Of a DNA stretch of 64,000 nucleotides, positions 43,805 through 52,996 are shown one piece after another. Each line of letters starts with the position of its first letter. Positions within the stretch are counted from its first letter, which is position 1. Position numbers and translations under genes: made by a program. The notes below the pieces were generated by a model. That model had not been told where the DNA came from. It saw nothing but the letters and a program-made list of their open reading frames with translations, and searched no databases. This stretch comes from JACPVU01 sp964373255 (GTDB lineage Archaea; Aenigmatarchaeota; Aenigmatarchaeia; GW2011-AR5): contig CAYJTG010000008.1 in assembly GCA_964373255.1 (NCBI GenBank), positions 1-64,000 on the forward strand, written 5' to 3'.

Positions 43805-44625
43805 CACGATCCTCTCATATGTTCAGCAACCGACTCAAAGAATCTTCTCATAGGCCCTGGTCCTTCCATTTCCTTATAATTTCCCCATGAACTGCATTTA
43901 TTCTCAAAAACATGATATGGAACCTGATAGAGAAAGTTGGCAGCTTCGGGATGCGGCATTATTGCTACAACATTCCCCCGCCTGTTGCACACAGCTGCGA
44001 TTGCCTTTGTAGAGCCATTAGGGTTTATTGGATACTCTTCGCTCACATCCCCGTTCTCATCGCAGTAATGAAATAGTATCTGACTGCCTGATTCCATTTC
44101 TCTCAATACATCTTCTCTTATCCTAAATCCGCCTTCTGCGTGTGCTATTGGAATAGGGAAAACTTCTTCAGCGTCAAAAAGATAATTGACAACACTTCTC
44201 GATCTTGGCGCGGAACTTTTTATGTAGACCCAGTCAGAAATAAATCCTGTTCTTGCTGTCTTGCTGTCTTTTTTTCCTGCATTGGGCGCCATACCGATAT
44301 CTATGCTTCTACCATATATTCCTGGAACAAGCCCTGCCTCCACAAGAATTTGGCATCCATTGCATATTCCAATAACAGGCTTTCCTTTCTCAGACTCCTT
44401 TGCCAGAACCTCAAGTATAGTATCTCTGGCAGCGACGAGTCCTGCCCTTCCCTTGTCTTTGTAAGAAAACCCACCAGGCACCATATGCCCATAGAAATCT
44501 TCCAATTCACGAGGATTGCGATTCCACCTGAATATTTCTCCCTGCATCCCGGCAGAATCAATGGCTTCCTTCAGTTCATATTCGCGGTTGCTTCCTGGAA
44601 ACTGAATTACACTTATTCTATGCAT
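43804..44625 (-). CDS. purQ: FGAM synthase glutaminase subunit
   Basis: 273 aa. Class I glutamine amidotransferase: VIQFPGSNRE, the nucleophile motif GICNGCQIL, and PHPEA with the catalytic His and Glu. It supplies ammonia to PurL. GGTGAT precedes the ATG. Slightly longer than usual (about 225 aa). Confidence 0.96.
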   Translation of the reverse strand: MHRISVIQFPGSNREYELKEAIDSAGMQGEIFRWNRNPRELEDFYGHMVPGGFSYKDKGRAGLVAARDTILEVLAKESEKGKPVIGICNGCQILVEAGLVPGIYGRSIDIGMAPNAGKKDSKTARTGFISDWVYIKSSAPRSRSVVNYLFDAEEVFPIPIAHAEGGFRIREDVLREMESGSQILFHYCDENGDVSEEYPINPNGSTKAIAAVCNRRGNVVAIMPHPEAANFLYQVPYHVFENKCSSWGNYKEMEGPGPMRRFFESVAEHMRGS

Positions 44626-44629
44626 CTTA

Positions 44630-46993
44630 TCACCTTAGCGCCCGTGAAAGGCCGCTTGTCCATGCAGATTTCATATCATTTAAATATACATCCACAGCAC
44701 TTTTTCCGCCATTGTAAACGACAAGCCTTGGTTCTATGGTTACTTCACCGATATGCACAGGGATTATTCCATAACGCGCGCAAGTTTTTTCAAAATTTGT
44801 TGTGTAAGACTGAGGAATCTCTACAAGAAAGCCGGAAGATTCTGAAAAAAGTTTTTTGTCATCGCGAAGGTCTTCTTTTAATTGCCCCAAGTCAAGAGCT
44901 GCTCCGTATTTTCCTTTGGCCCTTCCACCCATTGCCATCTCAGCTGCTGTCACGAGAAGACCGCCATTTGAGATGTCGTGCGCAGCAGTCACGTTGCCTT
45001 CATTTATGCTGTCTATGATGCTGTATATCATTCCGCGCTCATAGTCGAACCTGACTATTGGCACATTTGCACCCAATCTGCGGTGAATGATTCTGTAATA
45101 ATCAGATCCGCCAAGCTCGTCAAATCTCTGTCCAACAAGATAAATTGCGTCTCCAGAATTCTTCATCTGCATCGTGACTGCCTTGCTGTAATCATTAATG
45201 AGACCGAGACAAAATATTATTGGCGACGGGTCAACACCTCTTCCGGATTGTTTTGATTCGTTGTATAAACTTACGTTTCCGGAAACAACAGGAAGATGAG
45301 AATCATAACCTTTCAACCCGATTCCCCTAAGTGCATCCGGTATGCCTCTCAATGCTTCTCTAAACTGCCACATTGCAACAGGCTTTGTAGGATTTCCAAA
45401 ATTTAGACAATCGGTTACAGCCCATGGCGTTGCTCCCACAGATGCAACGTTTCTCGCAGCCTCGGCAACAGCAGTTGCTGCTCCCCAATATGGGCTGATT
45501 CTCCCGTAAAACGGATTATTGTCGCATGAACTTGCTATGCCTTTTTTGGATCCTTTTACCCTGAGAAGACTTGCATCTGCCTCGCCAGGTGCTATTACTA
45601 CATTTCCCTGCACGGTTGTGTCGTATGTCGTAAAAATATCCTGCTTGCATGCAAGGTTAGGGTCTTCGAGCATTCTCAGAAGCACTTTGGTAAGATTTTT
45701 TGGCTCCCTTGTCTCAGGCTCCTTGAATCTTTTATTTGATTTTCTGTATGGTCTGTCGTAAGATATGCCGTCAACAAGAAAATCTATAGGAACATCACAG
45801 ACCTTGCCTCCGTAGACAAGCACGTATCTTCCATCATCTGTGACATCTCCTACAACAGAAGCCCTTGCCCCTTCGTGTATGTTAGGCAGACACCATTCCT
45901 CATTATATATTCTTAGAACATCCGCAGCAAGTGATTCAGGTACTGCCCATCCATATCTTTCCTGCGTTTCTGCGCCTGCTATAACATGCGGCGGCAAAGC
46001 ATTAATATCATCATAAATAACCGTGTGAACTTTTCCAAGATCAACCCTTATTCCGCTTCTGCCTGCAGCTATTTCAGAAGTTATGCAGTAAAGCCCGCCT
46101 CCGCCGAAATCTTTGAATGCAACATCCCTGTCTAGTTTGTAACCTTTCTCTTTTATCATGCTCATTACGTCTAATCCTGCTTCGTTGAGAACTTCTTTCA
46201 AGAAAGGATCAGAAACCTGGACCGCGCCTTTGTTGTCAGCCGTAATATCAACTTCTTGCGATGCGAACGTGGCGCCGCCAAAACCTGATTTATCTGTTGG
46301 CTTCCCTACAACTATTATTTTATATGGCTCTCTTCTTTCTCTGGGAACCTTGCTGTGAATAATGTCAGATCTCTTTACAAGTCCTATGGAAGCCACATTA
46401 ACCAAGCAGTTATTGTCATAAGACCTGTTGAATACAACATCGCCGCCTATGTTTGGTATTCCGGCAGGATTACCATAACCGCCTATGCCTGCCACAACGC
46501 CGTTTGCTATATACCTTACCTTTGATTTATTTCTTCCGTAAGGATCTCCAAATCTCAATGAATCTGCGACGCCTATAACTCTAGCACCCATGCAGAATAT
46601 ATCCCGCATTATTCCGCCAACACCAGTAGCGGCACCTTCATCCGGAACCTCCTGGGAAGGATGATTATGGCTTTCATGTCCTATGACAATTCCATATTCT
46701 TCTCCGTCTATTGTGTCAAAATATACTATGCCTGCATCTTCCTCTGGGCCCTGGATAACATTCGGCCCTGATGTCAATCCGGGCTCAACAAGAAATCTCT
46801 TGAGCAATTTTCTCGTGCTGACATAACCGCAATGCTCGTTCCATTCGACATTAAAGGCCCATAATTCTTCTAAAGTGGGGTTTCTTTGCAATTTATTAGT
46901 GATATATCTGACTTCTTTAGCACTCAATCCTACTCCATATTCCATAAGTTGCGCTGACAATGCTTCATCAGGAACATTTGCATTAAAGTCCAT
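44630..46993 (-). CDS. purL: FGAM synthase large subunit (small type)
   Basis: 787 aa, the short PurL that works with PurS and PurQ. EWNEHCGYVSTRKLL, GHESHNHPSQ, GGIMRDIFCMGA, and a second ATP-binding half with AHDISNGGLLVTAAEMAMGG. It makes FGAM from FGAR. The normal short form is about 720-750 aa. Confidence 0.96.
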   Translation of the reverse strand: MDFNANVPDEALSAQLMEYGVGLSAKEVRYITNKLQRNPTLEELWAFNVEWNEHCGYVSTRKLLKRFLVEPGLTSGPNVIQGPEEDAGIVYFDTIDGEEYGIVIGHESHNHPSQEVPDEGAATGVGGIMRDIFCMGARVIGVADSLRFGDPYGRNKSKVRYIANGVVAGIGGYGNPAGIPNIGGDVVFNRSYDNNCLVNVASIGLVKRSDIIHSKVPRERREPYKIIVVGKPTDKSGFGGATFASQEVDITADNKGAVQVSDPFLKEVLNEAGLDVMSMIKEKGYKLDRDVAFKDFGGGGLYCITSEIAAGRSGIRVDLGKVHTVIYDDINALPPHVIAGAETQERYGWAVPESLAADVLRIYNEEWCLPNIHEGARASVVGDVTDDGRYVLVYGGKVCDVPIDFLVDGISYDRPYRKSNKRFKEPETREPKNLTKVLLRMLEDPNLACKQDIFTTYDTTVQGNVVIAPGEADASLLRVKGSKKGIASSCDNNPFYGRISPYWGAATAVAEAARNVASVGATPWAVTDCLNFGNPTKPVAMWQFREALRGIPDALRGIGLKGYDSHLPVVSGNVSLYNESKQSGRGVDPSPIIFCLGLINDYSKAVTMQMKNSGDAIYLVGQRFDELGGSDYYRIIHRRLGANVPIVRFDYERGMIYSIIDSINEGNVTAAHDISNGGLLVTAAEMAMGGRAKGKYGAALDLGQLKEDLRDDKKLFSESSGFLVEIPQSYTTNFEKTCARYGIIPVHIGEVTIEPRLVVYNGGKSAVDVYLNDMKSAWTSGLSRALR

Positions 46994-47003
46994 ATATCAT
47001 CAC

Positions 47004-47816
47004 TTAATTTAACCTATACCCACAATAAGGAAGCTCGTCGTCATCCAGAAATACTTCATCGCCTTCGACGGAAATGCGCCCGGAAGAAATAAGTTCAAGT
47101 GCTTTTACATAGGCAGGGCCGTCGCCTTCCGTCTTCATATAGTTCTGCAAAGAGGCTGCGCAATCCTCTGCCTTATCGATATCAAGTCCAACAGGAAAGG
47201 CCTTCGATTGAACAATAATAGGGCCTTCATCGAATTTCTCCCGTGCGATATGTATGGTCGATCTTGTTTCGCGCTCGCCGGCTACTATTGCGTCGTGCAC
47301 CGAGTTTTCGCCTGTAAATTTTGGCTTAAGCTGAAAATGTTTCATGAGTTCTCCTGCTTTTTTTGAGGTGCACTGAGAAACGTCCAACCTCGGAAATCCT
47401 TCTCCGGCCAAAATCGCAAGGTCGGCGGGATGAACATTCAGTATCCTGTTATTATATTCTACAACCAGCGGATCTGAGACGACGTGCATGTAGCCTGACA
47501 TGCAAATTAAATCAGGCCTGAATTTTTCTATTTCTCTTGTGAGCACCTCATAGAACCTTTTTCTTGAGTCAGGGTGTCTTGGGTCTAGTCCGTGGCTTTC
47601 ATAGAATTTTCTTCTGCTTATGAAAATGTCATCTATATTGTTTGACCTGCACAGTTCCCTGCCTTTTGAGTGTTCGTTGTCGGTATACGCGCCTGTCACA
47701 CGATAGAGGTCTCCGTAGTTTTCGTCCTGCAGCATTGCCTTCAGGCTGCTGGCTCCGCCAGAGAAAAAGACTACAACATTCATTAATTCTTTTCCCGGAA
47801 CATAGATTTGTTGCAT
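47004..47816 (-). CDS. purN: Phosphoribosylglycinamide formyltransferase 1-like
   Basis: 270 aa. VVVFFSGGASSLKAML at the phosphate loop, ICMSGYMHVVSDPLV, and ILNVHPAD with the catalytic Asn and His, then HDAIVAGERETRSTIH. It is longer than PurN (about 200 aa), with additions after NVHPAD and at the C-terminus. Start at 47816 is 2 nt after the purD stop; ATG 47783 would remove 11 residues. Formyl-THF dependence fits the folate genes nearby. Confidence 0.88.
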   Translation of the reverse strand: MQQIYVPGKELMNVVVFFSGGASSLKAMLQDENYGDLYRVTGAYTDNEHSKGRELCRSNNIDDIFISRRKFYESHGLDPRHPDSRKRFYEVLTREIEKFRPDLICMSGYMHVVSDPLVVEYNNRILNVHPADLAILAGEGFPRLDVSQCTSKKAGELMKHFQLKPKFTGENSVHDAIVAGERETRSTIHIAREKFDEGPIIVQSKAFPVGLDIDKAEDCAASLQNYMKTEGDGPAYVKALELISSGRISVEGDEVFLDDDELPYCGYRLN

Positions 47817-47818
47817 TA

Positions 47819-49111
47819 TTATCTATTCCTAACAAGTTCGCGGTATCCAATGTCTTTTCTGAAATGCATTCCATCAAACTTTATGGTGTCTACTGCTTCG
47901 TAAGCCCTATTGCGCGCTTCTTCGATAGTTTTACCCAAGCCTGTAACCCCAAGAACACGCCCACCATTTGTATAGAACTTTCCGTCTTCGTATTTTGTGC
48001 CTGCATGAAAAACGTGTATGTTGTCTCTTTTAAGATCGAGGCCTGATATCAATTTGCCTTTTTCCGGTGATTGTGGGTAGCCCTTTGATGCAAGAACAAC
48101 ACAAATAGCATATCCATCTTTCCACTTCAATTCAGGTGTTTTGCCATCAATTACGTCATTCAATGCTTCATAGAAATCTGATTCCAGCAGCGACAGCACA
48201 GGCTGCGTTTCTGGATCGCCCATACGTACGTTGTATTCTAAGACATAAGGCTTCTCGTTGCTTATCATCAGTCCTGGGTATATTGCACCTGTATATGAAG
48301 TTTTATCGTGTCTAAGCCCAATCATTGTCTTGAACATTATTTCACTTTTAACTTTTTCATCCAATTTGCTTGTTACTAATCTGGTAGGTGCATAAGCACC
48401 CATGCCGCCTGTATTGGGTCCTTCATCGTTGTCGTGCAATCTTTTATGATCCTGAGAAGGCAAAAGAGGTACAATAACCATGGCGTCGGAGTTTAACAAT
48501 GCCATGAAGCTTGCTTCCTCACCAACAATATATTTTTCTATTACTATTTCATTGCCTGCGTCGCCAAACTCTTTGTCCTTCATAATTCGCCTTGCAGCTT
48601 CGATAGCGCTATCTTGCGTAAGCCCGGGCAGTGCGCCTTTGCCTGCAGCAAGCCCAGATGCTTTTACAAAAACAGGTCCTCTCCAATCATGCTCAAGGAA
48701 ATCAAGGGCGTCGGAATAATTATAAAGTATCTTGTAACCTGCGGTGGGCACGGCATAAGTCTGCATAAAATCTTTTGCGTATGCCTTATTGCCCTCTAGC
48801 TTAGCACCCGTTCTGGAAGGCCCAAGTAGCCTTAGTCCATTTTCTAAGAATAAATCAGCAATCCCATCTACAAGCGGCTGCTCAGGTCCTACAACTGTCA
48901 GATCGATTTTATGTTCTTTTGCAAAATTTGCCAATGCTTGGTATTCGCTCACCTTTATAGGAACGCTTTCACATTTTTGCCCCTGTCCTATTCCATCACT
49001 TCCAGGAGCGACGTAAACCTTTTCCACATGTGGCGACTGCACAAGCTTCCATGCAAGCGCATGTTCGCGCCCGCCAGATCCTACAACCATAACCTTGTCT
49101 TTTCCATTCAT
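47819..49111 (-). CDS. purD: Phosphoribosylamine-glycine ligase
   Basis: 430 aa, normal length. VVGSGGREHALAWKL, ATP-grasp VKASGLAAGKGA, TGGMGAYAP, and the C-terminal YTNGGRVLGVTGLG are typical. GAGGTGGTAAT precedes the ATG. It heads the purine operon and is divergent from the eS6 gene. Confidence 0.97.
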   Translation of the reverse strand: MNGKDKVMVVGSGGREHALAWKLVQSPHVEKVYVAPGSDGIGQGQKCESVPIKVSEYQALANFAKEHKIDLTVVGPEQPLVDGIADLFLENGLRLLGPSRTGAKLEGNKAYAKDFMQTYAVPTAGYKILYNYSDALDFLEHDWRGPVFVKASGLAAGKGALPGLTQDSAIEAARRIMKDKEFGDAGNEIVIEKYIVGEEASFMALLNSDAMVIVPLLPSQDHKRLHDNDEGPNTGGMGAYAPTRLVTSKLDEKVKSEIMFKTMIGLRHDKTSYTGAIYPGLMISNEKPYVLEYNVRMGDPETQPVLSLLESDFYEALNDVIDGKTPELKWKDGYAICVVLASKGYPQSPEKGKLISGLDLKRDNIHVFHAGTKYEDGKFYTNGGRVLGVTGLGKTIEEARNRAYEAVDTIKFDGMHFRKDIGYRELVRNR

Positions 49112-49385
49112 ATTACCACCTCAACGTCTTTTGCCGCGCGTCTGCTGAACTTATGAAATTTTTATTTGCCAATAATACGCAACGAAACCTTTTATTCATG
49201 AGGCACTAATTTTTCGCATTACAACAAAATTACGAAAGTGTTGCACAACTGAAGCCTTAAAAGCTTTGTCTAAAAAGTATAAGGACTAGCCCGGCTGGAA
49301 AAACTGGGAGTAAGTAATGCTAATCTACTTATTCTTGTTTTTCGTCCGGATACTTAATCAAAAGGGAAGATAATAATTGAATGGA
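49112..49385 (+). other. Intergenic region upstream of the eS6 leader
   Basis: Between divergent purD and eS6. CCGGCTGG...CCGG-like and TAAGTA/TACTTA inverted repeats lie at about 49288-49345, with TACTTAATCAAAAGGGAAG at about 49351. These resemble the hairpin-plus-ATTAAG sequences before adk and uS12 but are weaker. No gene is seen. Confidence 0.3.
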
Positions 49386-49449
49386 AAGGTTTGCAAGACC
49401 CAGATTCTTTTGGGGTTCGATACAGACCTTTTCTTACAAGAAAAGGGAT
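49386..49449 (+). promoter_or_regulatory. Structured 5' leader of eS6
   Basis: Outer stem AAGGTTT (49386-49392)/AGACCTT (49424-49430), with a G-U pair where uS12 and aEF-1A have G-C. Inner stem GACCC/GGGTT with an AGATTCTTTTG loop. The 3' strand overlaps CCTTTTCT (49427-49434), which pairs with AGAAAAGG (49439-49446) to mask the binding site. The two folds exclude each other. Confidence 0.7.
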
Positions 49450-49454
49450 GTATT

Positions 49455-49889
49455 ATGGCAGTATTCAAATTTGTATTGGGGCACAAAGGAAAGAGCTATC
49501 AAATTGAAAAAGACCAGAAGGACGCGCCTGTGTTAGGAAAAAAGATCGGCGACACAATACAAGGCGATTTCCTAGGTCTTGCTGGCTATGAGTTTCAGAT
49601 TAGCGGAGGCTCTGACAAGGACGGCTTTCCGATGAGAAAGGACATAGAAGGCGTCATGAGAAGGAAAATACTTATAGGCGAAGGCACTGGATTTCACACG
49701 GACGTTGAAGGCCTCCACAGAAGAAGAACGCTCCGTGGCAACACAATAGCCGCCGATATCACCCAGGTAAACTGCAGGGTCGTCAAAGAAGGTCAAAAAC
49801 CAATAGAAGAAATATTCGTCAAGAATGAACCTAAAGAAGAAGTGAAGGAAGAGGCAAAAGAAGTTAAAAAAGATGAGAAGAAAGAATAA
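49455..49889 (+). CDS. rps6e: Small ribosomal subunit protein eS6
   Basis: 144 aa from ATG 49455. GDFLGLAGYEFQISGGSDKD, GFPMRKD and RRRTLRGNTIAADITQVN are the eS6 core; the end is a charged KEE/KKDEKKE tail. 30S protein of archaea and eukaryotes. ATG follows AAAAGGGA. The small membrane-protein ORFs and aIF2-gamma follow on the same strand, and eS6-aIF2-gamma is a conserved archaeal pair. Confidence 0.97.
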   Translation: MAVFKFVLGHKGKSYQIEKDQKDAPVLGKKIGDTIQGDFLGLAGYEFQISGGSDKDGFPMRKDIEGVMRRKILIGEGTGFHTDVEGLHRRRTLRGNTIAADITQVNCRVVKEGQKPIEEIFVKNEPKEEVKEEAKEVKKDEKKE

Positions 49890-49902
49890 ATATGATGATA
49901 CT

Positions 49903-49995
49903 ATGTCGCACTGGACGAAATTCGATCATATTACATTTTTGATAGCATTCATACTGGCAATAATAAATTTATTTTATAATGAAACAAAAAAATAG
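49903..49995 (+). CDS. Tiny membrane protein (30 aa), short paralogue of the next gene
   Basis: MSHWTKFDHITFLIAFILAI matches MPYWTKFGHVIFLIALILSG of the following gene, then stops after NETKK. It has one hydrophobic helix. The similarity shows that both are real or derived from a duplication; the second helix is lost. Confidence 0.55.
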   Translation: MSHWTKFDHITFLIAFILAIINLFYNETKK

Positions 49996-50004
49996 GGTGA
50001 TGTT

Positions 50005-50190
50005 ATGCCGTACTGGACAAAGTTTGGTCATGTAATATTCCTGATAGCGCTTATACTTTCAGGAATAAACATTATTCTATTCGACAAAAAAATTGCAATA
50101 CTCGCCTTCGTACTGCTGATAGCAGCATTGGTGTACGACATTTACAAAACCAAAAAAGACGTCCACAAAAAAGTTGAGTCTTTTATATAA
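50005..50190 (+). CDS. Small two-helix membrane protein (61 aa)
   Basis: Two hydrophobic helices (VIFLIALILSGINIILF and IAILAFVLLIAALVYDI) and a basic tail KTKKDVHKKVESFI. GGTGATG precedes the ATG. It lies between eS6 and aIF2-gamma in a likely operon. No known family. Confidence 0.7.
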   Translation: MPYWTKFGHVIFLIALILSGINIILFDKKIAILAFVLLIAALVYDIYKTKKDVHKKVESFI

Positions 50191-50224
50191 ACACAATTCA
50201 CAAATCAAAAAAGAAAGTTTAGGG

Positions 50225-51463
50225 GTGATCCGTTTCAATAATAAATCAGAAAACAAAGAGAAAAATATTCCTGAAGTAAATATAGGGATGGTTGGCCACG
50301 TCGACCACGGGAAGACTTCATTGACACAGACACTCACAGGAAAGTGGACAGGCACGCACAGCGAGGAGCTCAAAAGAGGCATCACAATAAGGCTCGGCTA
50401 CGCCGACGCCACATTTTACCGTTGTGAAAAATGCGGTGCTTATTCTTCATCAGACAAATGCCCTGCATGCTTTGAGCCGACGACTGTTTCTAGGACCGTT
50501 TCATTCATAGACGCGCCTGGCCATGAAACGCTCATGGCTACGGTGCTGTCAGGCGCATCGCTCATGGACGGCGCGCTTCTCGTCATAGCCGCTGATGAAG
50601 AGTGCCCACAGCCGCAGACGTCAGAGCACCTTAAGGCGCTTGATATCGTGGGCATAAAGAATATAGTTATAGTGCAGAACAAAATAGATCTTGTGCCCGA
50701 GCAACAGGCACAAAAACACTATGACCAGATAAAAAAATTTGTAAAGGGGACCGTTGCTGAAAATGCGCCGGTTATTCCGATAAGCGCGGTACACAACGCA
50801 AATACAGACATCCTTATCGAAACCATAGAAAAGGCTATACCAACACCAGACAGAGACATTGGCGCTGATCCAAAGTTCTATGTTGCGCGGTCCTTTGACA
50901 TAAACAGGCCTGGCACAGACATAAATGACCTGAAAGGCGCGGTAGCGGGCGGCTCGCTCGTGCAGGGCGTAGTAGAAAAAGGGCAGAAAATAGAAATCCG
51001 GCCTGGCGTGAAGATCGGGGAAAAATGGACACCTCTAATAAGCAGAATTGTAGAAATAGTTCATGGCGGGTCAAACGTTTCAGCGGCAAAACCGGGCGGA
51101 CTCGTAGCTTTGCAGACAGAACTCGATCCATCACTGACAAAGGGGGATGGCCTGTCGGGAAACATTATAGGCCTTCCGGAAAAGCTGCCGCCCATACACG
51201 AAGAACTGAAATTAAAAATATCATTGTTCGATTACGTCATTGGCGTTGGCGGAAACCAGAAGATTCCTAAAATAAATCTAGGCGTGCCGCTTGTTCTCAC
51301 GGCTGCTATAGCGAAAAGCGTCGGTGTCGTGACGTCAGCAAAAAAAGACAGCATATCAATAAAACTCAAGATTCCGATATGCGCAGAAAAAGACGACAGG
51401 GTAGCCATAGCCATGCAAGTTTCTGGCCGATGGCACCTGGTTGGGTACGGCGTGATATTGTGA
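50225..51463 (+). CDS. Translation initiation factor aIF2 gamma subunit
   Basis: 412 aa from GTG 50225; a TTG 17 codons upstream overlaps the previous gene. GHVDHGKTSL, a four-Cys zinc knuckle (CEKCG ... CPAC), DAPGHETL, NKID, and the domain II-III barrels (FDINRPGTDINDLKGAVAGG). It forms the ternary complex with initiator tRNA. Standard length. Confidence 0.96.
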   Translation: MIRFNNKSENKEKNIPEVNIGMVGHVDHGKTSLTQTLTGKWTGTHSEELKRGITIRLGYADATFYRCEKCGAYSSSDKCPACFEPTTVSRTVSFIDAPGHETLMATVLSGASLMDGALLVIAADEECPQPQTSEHLKALDIVGIKNIVIVQNKIDLVPEQQAQKHYDQIKKFVKGTVAENAPVIPISAVHNANTDILIETIEKAIPTPDRDIGADPKFYVARSFDINRPGTDINDLKGAVAGGSLVQGVVEKGQKIEIRPGVKIGEKWTPLISRIVEIVHGGSNVSAAKPGGLVALQTELDPSLTKGDGLSGNIIGLPEKLPPIHEELKLKISLFDYVIGVGGNQKIPKINLGVPLVLTAAIAKSVGVVTSAKKDSISIKLKIPICAEKDDRVAIAMQVSGRWHLVGYGVIL

Positions 51464-51512
51464 TCAGAGAGAAGATAAACATAAATATGCGTATGCGCTT
51501 TTGCAGTCAATT

Positions 51513-51596
51513 CTAGAAGTATGGTTCCTCGTGCATTTTCTGGAAGAACCATTGCCTCAATTTTCTCTTGGTTTCTTCTTCATCTTCCTCTGCCAT
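51513..51596 (-). CDS. Possible leaderless peptide (27 aa)
   Basis: Starts MAEEDEEETKRKLRQWF and ends MHEEPYF: a strongly charged helix-like peptide. TTTTATATAAAA ends about 20 nt before the ATG, the distance expected for a leaderless archaeal mRNA. It lies in the gap between convergent-divergent genes. Short length keeps confidence low. Confidence 0.35.
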   Translation of the reverse strand: MAEEDEEETKRKLRQWFFQKMHEEPYF

Positions 51597-51693
51597 AAAG
51601 AAACTATGGGTTTTTATATAAAATACCCGACTGACACAAATATTCCTAAAGGAATATTGTATTTTTAAAGATTTCAGCGATAAATATCCTTGT

Positions 51694-52263
51694 GTGGTCG
51701 ACGTGCTTCCTGACATAAGAGATATTGTACGAAAACGAAAAACGCTGGGAATAACCCAGAAAGAACTGGCCAGGTTGTCTATGGTGAGCCAGTCTTTCAT
51801 AGCGAAGCTCGAATCAGGCCTGGTAAATCCGTCGTACAACAACGTAAAGAACCTGCTGGAGATCCTCGAAAACATCGAGCGTGAAAAAGGCAAGGATTCC
51901 ATAGAAAAACAGCTCTACCATAAAAGAATTGTGACACTCGCTCCGGAAGACACTATATACAGGGCTGCCAAGATCATGAAAAAATACAGCATACACCAGG
52001 TTCCTGTTTTTGACGACAATGCACAAATCGGCAGTGTCACCCACAGGACGATCATAGACAAAATGATATCGAGTGGCGTAAAGGATTTCTCAAAAATCAA
52101 GACAAAGGACGTCATGGAAGAGCCATTTCCTGTTGTGCAGGCAAACTCTCCGCTCTCTGTAGTTTCAGAGCTTCTCAAATATAATCCCGCGGTGCTCATA
52201 ACAAGGAAATCAAAATTTGTGGGCATAGTAACAAAAACAGACTTCATCAAATCAATAAAGTGA
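51694..52263 (+). CDS. XRE-type HTH regulator with a CBS domain pair
   Basis: 189 aa. LGITQKELARLSMVSQSFIA is the HTH (about 17-60). Two CBS domains follow (about 75-185): DTIYRAAKIMKKYSIHQVPV and NSPLSVVSELLKYNPAVLIT. CBS pairs bind adenosine nucleotides, so the protein may couple transcription to energy state. GTG start. This fusion is well known in archaea. Confidence 0.92.
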   Translation: MVDVLPDIRDIVRKRKTLGITQKELARLSMVSQSFIAKLESGLVNPSYNNVKNLLEILENIEREKGKDSIEKQLYHKRIVTLAPEDTIYRAAKIMKKYSIHQVPVFDDNAQIGSVTHRTIIDKMISSGVKDFSKIKTKDVMEEPFPVVQANSPLSVVSELLKYNPAVLITRKSKFVGIVTKTDFIKSIK

Positions 52264-52979
52264 ATATTATGCAGAACGTGTTCAGCAGCGAATTTCTGGA
52301 AATGTACAAAAATGGCCAGAGAGAATTCGAAAACATAAATTTGCAGTATACGGATATTTTTGGCACTACGTTAAATGATATTATAATAAAAGACTCAAAG
52401 CTGTTTTTCGTTACGTTCCGTAACTGTGATTTCAGCAATGCGAAACTAATAAACTGCGAGATATTCTTCGCGACATTTCTGGGTGGTAATTTTGAAAATG
52501 CGCTTTTTGAGAGGTGTGTAATAGACTTGACGCTGTTCGAGAACATAACTGCGAAGAATACAAAATTTTCAAAATCCAAGATTTCCTGGTCCGGCATATT
52601 GGGTACAATAGGAACGGTTGATTTGTTGTCTTCTGATACTTTCAAGCTAATAACACACGTATCACAGATAACGCAGCAGTATGTTGATGAGGTTGCGGTA
52701 AGAATATGGCCGCTTATAGACACACTCGATATATCAATAAGAGCAAAAATGAAGGAAGAGTTCCAAAGAGAGGCAAAGGAATACAACGTCAAAATACCAA
52801 ATAAGCAAAGCGACAAATCTCATTACGGAGACCATTCAAAAGGCGGCGGTCATGAAAATATGGGGTCCGTGTATGGCAGTACAGTGCAAAATTTCAGCAA
52901 TACTGTTATAACTGCGTACAACAAGGCTCATCCTTATCAAGCAAAGAAGCCATATCAGCATGACAGTGAATACAGATAA
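52260..52979 (+). CDS. Pentapeptide-repeat-like protein (239 aa)
   Basis: GTG 52260 overlaps the preceding stop (GTGA); ATG 52269 is an alternative. Residues about 25-110 show a five-residue periodicity (FRNCDFSNAKLINCEIFFAT, FENALFERC), suggesting a quadrilateral beta helix. The C-terminal half is a helical region then a His/Ser/Gly-rich tail. Function unknown; some relatives mimic DNA. Confidence 0.7.
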   Translation: MNIMQNVFSSEFLEMYKNGQREFENINLQYTDIFGTTLNDIIIKDSKLFFVTFRNCDFSNAKLINCEIFFATFLGGNFENALFERCVIDLTLFENITAKNTKFSKSKISWSGILGTIGTVDLLSSDTFKLITHVSQITQQYVDEVAVRIWPLIDTLDISIRAKMKEEFQREAKEYNVKIPNKQSDKSHYGDHSKGGGHENMGSVYGSTVQNFSNTVITAYNKAHPYQAKKPYQHDSEYR

Positions 52980-52996
52980 TTGATTTGGTGTCATTC

